Source: Candidatus Dojkabacteria bacterium UBA2259
GTDB lineage: Bacteria; Patescibacteriota; Dojkabacteria; SC72
Length of the DNA stretch: 43,336 nt
Reading direction: 5' to 3'
Assembly: GCA_002347605.1 (NCBI GenBank)
Contig: DDXN01000019.1
Coordinates: forward strand, 1-43,336
Below, one piece after another: positions 35,006-42,007 of the stretch (the first letter of the stretch is position 1; the number at the start of each line of letters is the position of its first letter). Position numbers and translations under genes: made by a program. The notes beneath the pieces were generated by a model, which saw only the letters and a list, made by a program, of their open reading frames with translations, did not search any database and was not told the DNA's origin.

Positions 35006-35509
35006 CTATTTCGACACTATGTATCTTCTCTCTGCTGTAACAGTTTCAAGAATCTCATTCTTATAATTAGATACTGTCACAGTTAATACAACCCTAAGTT
35101 TCCCTATTCTATCCATAAAGGAGGATGTAAAGCCACAGATCTCTTTTGATTCCCCTGCCAATACTCCTGTATTATCCATAACCTTATACAATACCTCTTC
35201 GTTATTTTCATTCAAAAAGAATTCCCAATGACAATTAACTAGAGTGGAATATTTTCCATTTCCCTGTGCTAAAGCATTGTACATTCTTGCTTGAGAAGGG
35301 AATATAATTTCTTCCTCTGGGCTTATTATACTTAACTTAAGATTATGTTCTATCTCCTCTTCTTCTTCCTCTTCTTGTTGGTTATTTACTGTATTATCTA
35401 TTTCTTGGTTCTCCTCTTTACTATCTTTATTAACAAAAAATATTATTCCTGTAGTTATAGCTAGTAGAATAACAATTATTAATATAGTTAGCTTCTTTTT
35501 GTTTGACAT
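35006..35509 (-). CDS. Membrane-anchored protein with acidic linker, unknown function
   Basis: 167 residues from the ATG at 35509; an in-frame ATG at 35539 would add ten residues before a normal signal-anchor start (MSNKKKLTIL). The helix LIIVILLAITTGIIFFV is followed by a Glu/Gln-rich linker and a beta-rich domain with two Cys. No family recognised. It is upstream of, and probably co-transcribed with, the larger anchored protein. Confidence 0.68.
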   Translation of the reverse strand: MSNKKKLTILIIVILLAITTGIIFFVNKDSKEENQEIDNTVNNQQEEEEEEEIEHNLKLSIISPEEEIIFPSQARMYNALAQGNGKYSTLVNCHWEFFLNENNEEVLYKVMDNTGVLAGESKEICGFTSSFMDRIGKLRVVLTVTVSNYKNEILETVTAERRYIVSK

Positions 35510-35649
35510 AACAAAAATAATTAAATTATGTATGTACACATAATATCAAAGACTTAGTTTTTTAACAAAGATATGTATGTAACCTGTATATAACCTTGAC
35601 TGAAGTGTTCTTACGATATATATTTCAGTATATATTAAACAACTATACT

Positions 35650-36039
35650 ATGAAATCTGTTGTAATTTGTGGTTCTCGAAGATTTAAAGATGAAATGAGA
35701 GAATTTGCTAGGAAGCTAAAAGAGAAAGGCATTGTTGTGTATGAGCCATACCTACATAGTGGTGGAGAAGAATGGAAGACTTTATCAGAGGCATACAAGA
35801 GATTTGTATTCCTTGGATTAACACATGATCATTTTTACAAAATTAAGAAGGCAGATATTGTATTTGTATATAACAAGGGAGGATATATTGGTAATAGTAC
35901 TACATTAGAGATGGGTTATTCAGTAGCGTGTGGTAAACCGATATATGCACTTGAAGAAGATAAAGAAGAGGGTTGTAGAAATGTATTATTTACAGATTAT
36001 ATTAAGACACCAGCTCAACTAGTTAAGAGACTTAAATAA
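35650..36039 (+). CDS. Nucleoside 2-deoxyribosyltransferase-like protein
   Basis: 129 residues from the ATG at 35650; the longer frame from a TTG at 35596 adds an unlikely extension. It has a Rossmann-like start KSVVICGSRRFKDE and the typical DIVFVYNKGGYIGNSTTLEM with the Glu used as nucleophile in this family, then GYSVACGKPIYAL. These enzymes cleave or exchange the glycosidic bond of deoxynucleosides or nucleotides. The substrate is unknown. It sits alone before R11. Confidence 0.8.
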   Translation: MKSVVICGSRRFKDEMREFARKLKEKGIVVYEPYLHSGGEEWKTLSEAYKRFVFLGLTHDHFYKIKKADIVFVYNKGGYIGNSTTLEMGYSVACGKPIYALEEDKEEGCRNVLFTDYIKTPAQLVKRLK

Positions 36040-36108
36040 GGGTTATCACCTATTCCTAAAAGTATATTAAAGTAAACAAAATCTAGTGTTAAATGGATGA
36101 TTTAGTAT

Positions 36109-36300
36109 GGTTCGTGAGAGTCATGTTTCTCCCGCCATATTCCTTTGGTTGCTACAAGACCCGTACATTATCCTCAAAAATGCTTATGGGGATTGGGTTA
36201 TTTTCTTCCAAATCGTTCCATTTTCGAAATAATAGCCTGGTGGATGAAAATTCCCGTTTTCGGGCTACTTTCTAGTACCCCTCTGTTCGAAGGAAGAAAC
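36109..36300 (+). repeat. Dispersed repeat copy R11 (full length, diverged)
   Basis: Occupies the gap 36040-36347. The 5' part GGTTCGTGAGAGTC to TCTCCCGCCA also looks like a tRNA 3' end but is 29 nt, not 25. Conserved parts are CTACAAGACCCGTAC, CTTATGGGGATTGGGTTATT, GCCTGGTGGATGAAAA and CTGTTCGAAGG. It carries a perfect CCCG-TTTT-CGGG hairpin (36253-36264) where other copies have an A/T stem. Confidence 0.88.
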
Positions 36301-36330
36301 CTTTTGTTATACAGGATACCCCTCTTTTGA

Positions 36331-36336
36331 TATAAT
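36331..36336 (+). promoter_or_regulatory. -10 box (TATAAT) before the HEPN-like gene
   Basis: TATAAT ends 11 nt before the ATG at 36348, directly after R11. Confidence 0.55.
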
Positions 36337-36347
36337 CAAATAATATA

Positions 36348-36950
36348 ATGAATGAGAATAAAGAAATCGCTAAGTATATTGAGTGCCTCAAAGATATAAA
36401 AATCCGTACAGATTTTGCTCATAAGTTACTTACACAAGATATAAGAAAACAGCCATTAGTACTTGTAGCGGAAAATGTCTCTCTCCAACTTAGAATTATA
36501 TTAGAATTAATTGCTCTATCTTCAATTGTAGCAAATAAAAAAGAGTATTCTAAACTTAGAAAAAGCTTCGCAACAGATTGGAACGGAAAAAGAATTCTCG
36601 AAGATGTAGAAAAAGTTAATCCCAATTTCTATCCAAAGCCTTTGAAACAAGTCATAAACCCTTCTACAAAAAAAGTTGAAAAAGTCATTGAAATTAAAAA
36701 TCATGTCCTTAGCAAAGAAAAATACATCGAAGCTTATGATTTTGTAAGCGATTATTTGCATGCTCATAATATATATAGTCCACCTCTTCAATACGATAAA
36801 GCAATAAAAAAACTTAGAACGTATATATCAGGAATATATGTCTTGCTAAATCATTTTAGTATCCAATTACCAGAAAGTGATAAACAATGGTGGGTGGTTA
36901 TGAATACAGAAGATGGGGAGATTCAAGTTGTAGAGATGCAAAAGATCTAA
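36348..36950 (+). CDS. Helical protein of unknown function, HEPN-like by pattern
   Basis: 200 residues, soluble and mostly helical. ENVSLQLRIILELIALSS early on and FVSDYLHAHNIY in the middle recall the long helices and R/H-containing motif of HEPN-type or RiboL-PSP-like proteins often seen in defence loci, but no exact RxxxxH was found. The C-terminus (WWVVMNTEDGEIQVVEM) looks like a beta hairpin. It is the only gene between R11 and R12 and has its own -10 box. The function is unknown. Confidence 0.7.
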   Translation: MNENKEIAKYIECLKDIKIRTDFAHKLLTQDIRKQPLVLVAENVSLQLRIILELIALSSIVANKKEYSKLRKSFATDWNGKRILEDVEKVNPNFYPKPLKQVINPSTKKVEKVIEIKNHVLSKEKYIEAYDFVSDYLHAHNIYSPPLQYDKAIKKLRTYISGIYVLLNHFSIQLPESDKQWWVVMNTEDGEIQVVEMQKI

Positions 36951-36974
36951 CCAATTACTAATATTTATTCTTTA

Positions 36975-37085
36975 TCTCATGTTCTAGACCTGCACGTCCC
37001 ACCATTTCAAATATGTTCCAACAAGACCAATCCACTATCTTTTAAAACCCTTATGGGGATTGAGTTGTTTTAATCTTAGAAAGAC
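36975..37085 (+). repeat. Dispersed repeat copy R12 (5' half)
   Basis: TGTTCTAGACCTGCACGTCC to ACCA (25 nt), ATATGTTCCAACAAGACC and AAAACCCTTATGGGGATTGA, then it stops 6 bp before the ClpP-like stop codon. It is the last copy in the window. Confidence 0.88.
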
Positions 37086-37091
37086 CAACTT

Positions 37092-37763
37092 CTAGATAAC
37101 CTCATCTATCAAACCTAAGTCAAGAGCTTGTTGAGATGTCATATATGTTCCAACTCCATTATTAGCCTCCATAAGAGCTGTTACTTGTTCTGGGGACATT
37201 TCCTTTCCTGATCTACAAACTCTTTCAGATACTATCTCTGAATAAATAGTTTGTAATGCCCTTGTTTCTTGAACTTTATATTCTAGTCTCTGAACCTCAT
37301 CCCGCATACCAACACTAATGGGATGTAACAACATTCTTGAATTTTTAGGCATTCTGCGTGTATCCCCAGCTTGTATTATTAATGCGCCAATAGACATAAT
37401 AGGTCCATATCCCGTTACTGTAATAGGAGCATTATGTTCTCGTCCAAAAACTGTCAATAAATCATGTACACCAAAGCCAGAAGTCACATATCCGCCAAAA
37501 GAAGTAAAATTTACACGTAGACCAGTTATTAAAGTATTTCCAGCAGCAATCTTCTCTAATTCCCTACTAGTTCTGTCAAACATATCCGGTTCAACACGAC
37601 CACTTATAGTAATTTCAGGCTCTGGGTTTCTTAATCTCTCTGGTGCAACAAGACCATCTGGTCTTTGATAAAAAGTCTTGGGGATCTCCTGAGTATCTTT
37701 GATTGCTTTAACAGCTTCAGTTGTTATTTGTTCATCGTTTAATTGAGAAAATGATTCGCTCAC
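37092..37763 (-). CDS. ClpP-like serine protease
   Basis: 223 residues, a ClpP/crotonase-fold protease. The catalytic Ser is in GYGPIMSIGALI and the catalytic His in RMLLHPISVG. The Asp of the triad cannot be placed with certainty. The oligomer handle (YKVQETRALQTIYSEIV) and the end TSQQALDLGLIDEVI are typical. The first ~45 residues are an extension not found in standard ClpP, and the substrate-facing segment RVNFTSFGGYVTSG differs from the usual INSPGG, so it is probably a paralogue, not the housekeeping ClpP. A minus-strand TATAAT lies at 37808-37813. It marks the edge of the repeat array. Confidence 0.82.
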   Translation of the reverse strand: MSESFSQLNDEQITTEAVKAIKDTQEIPKTFYQRPDGLVAPERLRNPEPEITISGRVEPDMFDRTSRELEKIAAGNTLITGLRVNFTSFGGYVTSGFGVHDLLTVFGREHNAPITVTGYGPIMSIGALIIQAGDTRRMPKNSRMLLHPISVGMRDEVQRLEYKVQETRALQTIYSEIVSERVCRSGKEMSPEQVTALMEANNGVGTYMTSQQALDLGLIDEVI

Positions 37764-38084
37764 AGTAATTATTCGAGAATTTAAGTATTAATATATTAAA
37801 CTAAAAAATTATATCATGCAAATTTATACAAATACCCCTTATTACTTACCTCATCATCATGAAATAGTCTTCCATCCTCATACTCAAATATCCAAAATGA
37901 AAGAGAAAACTAACTAACTAACTGCTATTAATGCAGGTAAAGATGAGAGTTTTGTTTTTAATAATAGTTAGATGAATTATCAAATATTGTTTTTTCCTAC
38001 ATTCCAATCAGCTAAAGATTTTCATCCATAGAAGAAGAGATATTGCATATACAGAGGCTTATACCTAACTCCTTAAACTTTTTC
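37764..38084. other. Intergenic region with an imperfect inverted repeat
   Basis: 321 bp without a recognisable gene. It holds a short AACT tandem run at 37907-37923 and an inverted repeat CTAACTGCTATTAA (37918-37931) / TTAATAATAGTTAG (37958-37971), with 12 of 14 positions pairing around a 26-nt loop. A minus-strand TATAAT for the ClpP-like gene is at 37808-37813. Confidence 0.5.
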
Positions 38085-38531
38085 CTACCCTACTTCATAA
38101 GGAAAGTTAGGTAATGAGAGAAGATGAGTAAGAATTAAAAGTATGAATACAGTAATAAACATATACCATTTAGCATGGTATTTTCTAATTTTAAGTTTCG
38201 TTTGTGGAGATACCTTAGAAAATCTCATTATTAATCCAGCAATTGCCATCCATACTAGTAGTGCTATTAATATCCAATGTAATGGATTAGCAAATTCCCA
38301 CATTAATACTGCATGTACTATTGTTAGTATTACTACTATTAAGTTACCGAAATAGTGAAGATTGTGCCAACGATTCTTTAAGTTATCTAACCATTCCCAC
38401 TTAGTAGAGGGTGTAATAACTTTATGTATTAAATTGAATATGACTACAAAATTAGAAAGAAAGAATAGGAAAGCTGTAATACTACCTAAGTTTAAACCTA
38501 ATGAGATATTTATGGGTATTTGTTCAAACAT
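38085..38531 (-). CDS. Four-helix membrane protein with paired histidines, ferric-reductase/cytochrome b-like
   Basis: 148 residues with four hydrophobic helices. Histidines are spaced in two helices: HYFGNLIVVILTIVH and HAKWYMFITVFILLILTH. This is the arrangement of haem-ligating His in ferric-reductase-like transmembrane proteins. The N-terminal helix is GSITAFLFFLSNFVVIFNLI. It lies 17 bp downstream of rubredoxin on the same strand, which supports electron transfer between the two. The haem assignment is inference from spacing. Confidence 0.7.
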   Translation of the reverse strand: MFEQIPINISLGLNLGSITAFLFFLSNFVVIFNLIHKVITPSTKWEWLDNLKNRWHNLHYFGNLIVVILTIVHAVLMWEFANPLHWILIALLVWMAIAGLIMRFSKVSPQTKLKIRKYHAKWYMFITVFILLILTHLLSLPNFPYEVG

Positions 38532-38548
38532 AATATATGCTTTGTTAT

Positions 38549-38707
38549 TTAAATTAATACAAAGTCAGATTTTTTAACACCACATACAGGACATACCCAT
38601 GTATCAGGTATATCTTCAAAACTAGTACCAGGAAGAATTCCTGAATCAGGATCTCCTATTTCTGGATCATATATATATCCACAGACAGAGCATTGATATT
38701 TATTCAT
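38549..38707 (-). CDS. Rubredoxin
   Basis: 52 residues, the standard rubredoxin size. The two iron-binding motifs are YQCSVCGYIYDP and WVCPVCGVKKSDF (CxxCG and CPxCG). It carries single electrons in the cytoplasm. It is upstream of the four-helix membrane protein on the same strand. No rubredoxin reductase is in the window. Rubredoxins are most common in anaerobes or in oxygen-detoxifying systems. Confidence 0.95.
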   Translation of the reverse strand: MNKYQCSVCGYIYDPEIGDPDSGILPGTSFEDIPDTWVCPVCGVKKSDFVLI

Positions 38708-38812
38708 AGTATTTATATTAAATTTATTCTCTCTATTTCTAATTTAGCAAAATTAATAACTAGATACAACTGTAAGAACTTCTTTGTTCATATTTAAGAT
38801 GGGATGATTGTA

Positions 38813-39790
38813 TTACTTCTTACTTTCTTTTTGAATTTTCTTCATCTCCCTATCAAAATCTGATATATATTTCCTATCCCTCTCTTCTTTGTATTTTTTA
38901 AACTCATTCTTTGCTTTTAACAAAGCTCGCTTCGAAGAAATCTTTCCTGTATCTAGCAATATCTTCTTCTCACTTAGTTTAAGAAATTCGTCTAGTTTGT
39001 TAATCCAATCTATCATTCTCATAGTTTTTCCATTGCTAGCTTGTAACTCTGCAAAGTCCAAATACAAAGAAACTATCAGGTTAAGTTGTTTTAATTCTTC
39101 TTCTGAAAGGTAGTTTTTAGCTATCTTTATATCATTTTCTGTAAGATAGCTTTCTTTAAAATTGGTTAATCCCATATTTCTCTTTTTGCTATCTGCTCTC
39201 ATATTGATTAATTCAGCTGCTGTATGTCCATGGACTGCATAATGCATTTTATTTTGTACTGTAGCAAAGAATTCTTTGGTTAATTTATCATCTTTCTTGT
39301 AATCTATGCTTGTCGTATATATATCTGTTACTTTTTGGTAGAAATTTCGCTCACTACTTCGTATATCTCTAATTCTTTCGAGTAGTTCATCAAAATATCT
39401 GTTATCACTATTCTTTAATCTATCATCATCTAATGTAAATCCTTTTACTATGTATTCTCTTAATCTTTGGGTAGCCCAGATTCTGAATTGGGTAGCTTTT
39501 TGAGAGTTTACTCGATATCCAACGGATATTATTGCATCTAAATTGTAAAAATTTGTAAGGTATTCCTTTCCATCTGGAGCAGTTATTCGAATTTTTCGAA
39601 TAACTGAATTTTCCTCCAGTTCTCCAGATTTAAATATCTCTTTAAGATGATAGTTGATTGTATTAACACCTGTATCAAAAAGTATTCCTATGAGCTTTTG
39701 AGTAAGCCATACAGTTTCATCCTCCATCTTTACTTCTATTTTGGTCTTTCCATCATCTGTTTTGTATATTACTATTTCTGAGTTATTCAT
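38813..39790 (-). CDS. rhuM: RhuM family protein
   Basis: 325 residues. The N-terminus (VWLTQKLIGILFDTGVNTINYHLKEIF) is a helix-turn-helix-like region, followed by TNFYNLDAIISVGYRVNS and FRIWATQRLREYIVKGF, which are strongly conserved in RhuM (virulence RhuM/COG3943). The function is unclear; it is often found in genomic islands, beside restriction-modification or toxin genes. Here it sits next to a restriction-modification operon. A TATAAT at 39798-39803 predicts a leaderless mRNA. Confidence 0.92.
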   Translation of the reverse strand: MNNSEIVIYKTDDGKTKIEVKMEDETVWLTQKLIGILFDTGVNTINYHLKEIFKSGELEENSVIRKIRITAPDGKEYLTNFYNLDAIISVGYRVNSQKATQFRIWATQRLREYIVKGFTLDDDRLKNSDNRYFDELLERIRDIRSSERNFYQKVTDIYTTSIDYKKDDKLTKEFFATVQNKMHYAVHGHTAAELINMRADSKKRNMGLTNFKESYLTENDIKIAKNYLSEEELKQLNLIVSLYLDFAELQASNGKTMRMIDWINKLDEFLKLSEKKILLDTGKISSKRALLKAKNEFKKYKEERDRKYISDFDREMKKIQKESKK

Positions 39791-39797
39791 ATGTTTA

Positions 39798-39803
39798 ATT
39801 ATA
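39798..39803 (-). promoter_or_regulatory. -10 box (TATAAT) of rhuM
   Basis: Minus-strand TATAAT, 7 nt before the ATG at 39790. Confidence 0.58.
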
Positions 39804-39820
39804 CCAATATATTATGAACG

Positions 39821-39976
39821 ATGTATAAAATGAGGAAAACAAAATCTACAATAAAGGTATCTTTTGAAAACAAAGATTTCCGCTTAATTGGCCTACCTTT
39901 CTTCAACGAGGGAATCACCATTAATGAGCTAAGAGATAAATTTGAAGATGCTTTTGAGGAGAAGTTAATGAACTAA
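39821..39976 (+). CDS. Small hypothetical protein (51 residues)
   Basis: ATG to TAA, 51 residues, basic N-terminus (MYKMRKTKST) and acidic helical C-terminus (NELRDKFEDAFEEK). It lies between the divergent rhuM and the restriction-modification operon. It resembles small control or antitoxin-like proteins only in size and charge; no family recognised. It may be a real short gene or the end of a larger degraded one. Confidence 0.45.
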   Translation: MYKMRKTKSTIKVSFENKDFRLIGLPFFNEGITINELRDKFEDAFEEKLMN

Positions 39977-39981
39977 TTAAT

Positions 39982-40074
39982 TTAACTCCCTTCCATCTGT
40001 AAAGGTTCAACAATACCCATACATTTATTACATAATATACACTCTCCACTATTAGAAACATATATTCTATTTTT
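39982..40074 (-). pseudogene. Fragment of a small Cys-rich (zinc-ribbon-like) gene
   Basis: Minus-strand frame ending GECILCNKCMGIVEP then LQMEGS, with CxxCxxC spacing. No usable start codon before the upstream stop. It is similar in DNA and protein to the small frame at 42894-43031, which lies on the other side of the restriction-modification operon. Confidence 0.4.
40010..40047. repeat. Short direct repeat, left of the restriction-modification operon
   Basis: 38 nt, ACAATACCCATACATTTATT onward to ACTCTCC, matching 42922-42959 at 35 of 38 positions in the same orientation. Confidence 0.7.
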
Positions 40075-40098
40075 AATAGTTTTTTAATTTCCTACTGA

Positions 40099-40104
40099 TA
40101 TAAT
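40099..40104 (+). promoter_or_regulatory. -10 box (TATAAT) of the restriction-modification operon
   Basis: TATAAT ends 6 nt before the ATG at 40111; transcription would start at the ATG. Confidence 0.6.
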
Positions 40105-40110
40105 AAATAT

Positions 40111-40884
40111 ATGAAATATTTCTCATCTAAAAACTTTACTCTATACAAAGATAACTCCTTAACTCTTCTTAAAAAATTCCCTGATAACAAATTTAATATG
40201 ATATTTGCTGATCCACCCTACTTTCTTTCGAATGGAACATTCAGTTGTCAAAATGGAAAAATGGTAGATGTAAAAAAAGGAGATTGGGATATGTCAAACT
40301 CTTTAAAAGAAACAATCGAATTTCATAAAACATGGCTAAAAGAATGTAAAAGAATATTAAAACCAAACGGTACCATATGGGTAAGTGGAACATATCACTC
40401 TATTTATCAATGTGGATTAATAATCCAAGAATTAGGATATAGAATACTAAACGATATTGTATGGTTTAAACCAAATGCCAGTCCCAATTTAAGTTGTAGA
40501 TTCTTTACAGCAAGCCATGAGACTTTAATTTGGGCAAGAAAAGAACAGAAAAATCCACATACCTTTAACTATACCATTATGAAAGATGGACATTGGAGTG
40601 GAGATAGCATCAAAAAACCAAACAAGCAAATGAGAAGTGTATGGGAGATAAAGACAACACCTCTTTCAGAAAAAATGTATGGGAAACATCCTACACAGAA
40701 ACCAAAGGAACTATTAAAAAGGATAATACTAGCAAGTACTAATAAGGGAGATTTAATATTAGATCCATTTACAGGTAGTTCCACTACAGGTCTAGTTGCT
40801 GTAGAATACGGTAGAAGGTTTATAGGTATTGATAAAGAAAAAGAATATTTAGATTTATCAATACGAAGATATAAAAATATATAA
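40111..40884 (+). CDS. DpnA-like adenine-specific DNA methyltransferase (GATC)
   Basis: 257 residues, beta-class N6-adenine methyltransferase. The catalytic motif is FADPPYFLSNG, followed by VKKGDWDMS, PNASPNLSCRFFTASHE, GKHPTQKP and the SAM-site segment ILDPFTGSSTTG. This order and wording match DpnA (M.DpnII-B), which methylates GATC and also single-stranded DNA. It is first in the operon, 19 bp before the endonuclease gene; in pneumococcal DpnII the order is methylase M, methylase A, endonuclease. Confidence 0.88.
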   Translation: MKYFSSKNFTLYKDNSLTLLKKFPDNKFNMIFADPPYFLSNGTFSCQNGKMVDVKKGDWDMSNSLKETIEFHKTWLKECKRILKPNGTIWVSGTYHSIYQCGLIIQELGYRILNDIVWFKPNASPNLSCRFFTASHETLIWARKEQKNPHTFNYTIMKDGHWSGDSIKKPNKQMRSVWEIKTTPLSEKMYGKHPTQKPKELLKRIILASTNKGDLILDPFTGSSTTGLVAVEYGRRFIGIDKEKEYLDLSIRRYKNI

Positions 40885-40903
40885 GTTTTTTTTAAAATTA
40901 ATA

Positions 40904-42007
40904 GTGGAAATAAAATACGAAGAATTTGCCTCAAATATTTCTTTTTTTGAATTTCTTGAAGAAGAGTTTACTGAAATAAAATTTTCACGAAACGAATATG
41001 CTAAAGAATTTAATTTGGTAAATAAAATTAAAAGTATTAACGATTTAGCAAAATATTTGGAACAGTATCCTAAGCTTTTTGACCTCTATGAGAGCTATTT
41101 TCAAATAAGTACTTTTTCTGTTGCACAATACTCAAATTTCCTTTTTGATGTCCAAAAATTAAACTACGATGATGAAATATCACTAAGTACTTATTGTAAA
41201 AATTCCTGTTTACAGTATGAGAATAGAGAACCCAATAAAAAATTCCAATATTATTACGACAAAACAGAAACTAAGGAGTTCAACAAATATGCCTTCAAAA
41301 AAGCCGTAGCAGAATATATAAACTGCCTCCAAAAATCAAAAATGGGGGATAAAAATAGAAAATATCTTCTAGACCATATCTCTAAAAATATTACAACAAG
41401 AGCAAAAATTGCCGAATACCTTGTAAATAAATACAACCTCATTGAACATTCAACCGAAAACCTGATAGAGAAAAGTCTATTACTAAAAAGGCACCAAGTA
41501 GATCCCAAAAGTTTCAGTGGAAAATATGGTTCATATAGGATTGAGAAATGTTTGAATAACAATGGATTTACAAAATTATCCTCCGAATATACCAAGACTT
41601 TAGATTTTGAAGAGAAAAAAGAATTAAATGGTTTCCACTATGTAAGAGAAGCAAAAATTAAAAGTAGTAAGAGAAATGTCAAATTTGGTAATAAAGTATT
41701 TGATTTTATCTTATTAAAAGATGGAATACCTTTTTTCCTTATTGAAACGAACTTTTACTCAACTAGCGGAAGCAAAATAGGTATTAATGAGAGGGAATAT
41801 ATTTCCCTGGCAAAAGATATAAAGGAGTTCTCAAATTCAAATGAAAATAAACTGTTTTTTTCTTGGATTACAGATGGTAACTATTGGCTTTCAACAGGAG
41901 GAATGAAAAAATGGGAAAACATTAGAACAAAATTAGATGGTGATTTTGAAATACTTAATTATTCTTTATTTGAAAAATATCTCCCAGAGATAAGAAACCT
42001 CATATGA
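40904..42007 (+). CDS. DpnII/MboI-like type II restriction endonuclease (GATC)
   Basis: 367 residues from a GTG at 40904; no ATG is available near the start. The C-terminal part contains VFDFILLKDGIPFFLIETNFY and STSGSKIGINEREY, the PD-(D/E)xK-type core of DpnII/MboI, with Asp and Glu in place and Asn where Lys is usual. The N-terminal ~180 residues are not recognised and are longer than in DpnII. It ends in ATGA overlapping the next methylase start by 4 bp. It should cut unmethylated GATC, based on family and neighbours. Confidence 0.8.
   Translation: MEIKYEEFASNISFFEFLEEEFTEIKFSRNEYAKEFNLVNKIKSINDLAKYLEQYPKLFDLYESYFQISTFSVAQYSNFLFDVQKLNYDDEISLSTYCKNSCLQYENREPNKKFQYYYDKTETKEFNKYAFKKAVAEYINCLQKSKMGDKNRKYLLDHISKNITTRAKIAEYLVNKYNLIEHSTENLIEKSLLLKRHQVDPKSFSGKYGSYRIEKCLNNNGFTKLSSEYTKTLDFEEKKELNGFHYVREAKIKSSKRNVKFGNKVFDFILLKDGIPFFLIETNFYSTSGSKIGINEREYISLAKDIKEFSNSNENKLFFSWITDGNYWLSTGGMKKWENIRTKLDGDFEILNYSLFEKYLPEIRNLI

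Noticed and set aside
9344..37085. Repeat array as a CRISPR array
   Set aside because: Repeats are up to ~235 nt and are separated by whole genes, with no short uniform spacers and no cas genes.
9344..37085. Repeats as insertion sequences or their ends
   Set aside because: No transposase frame, no terminal inverted repeats and no target duplications seen; all copies share one orientation and sit in intergenic gaps.
22615..42007. Alternative genetic code with TGA as Gly or Trp
   Set aside because: Genes at 22615 and 40904 end naturally in TGA at expected lengths, and Trp is encoded by TGG throughout.
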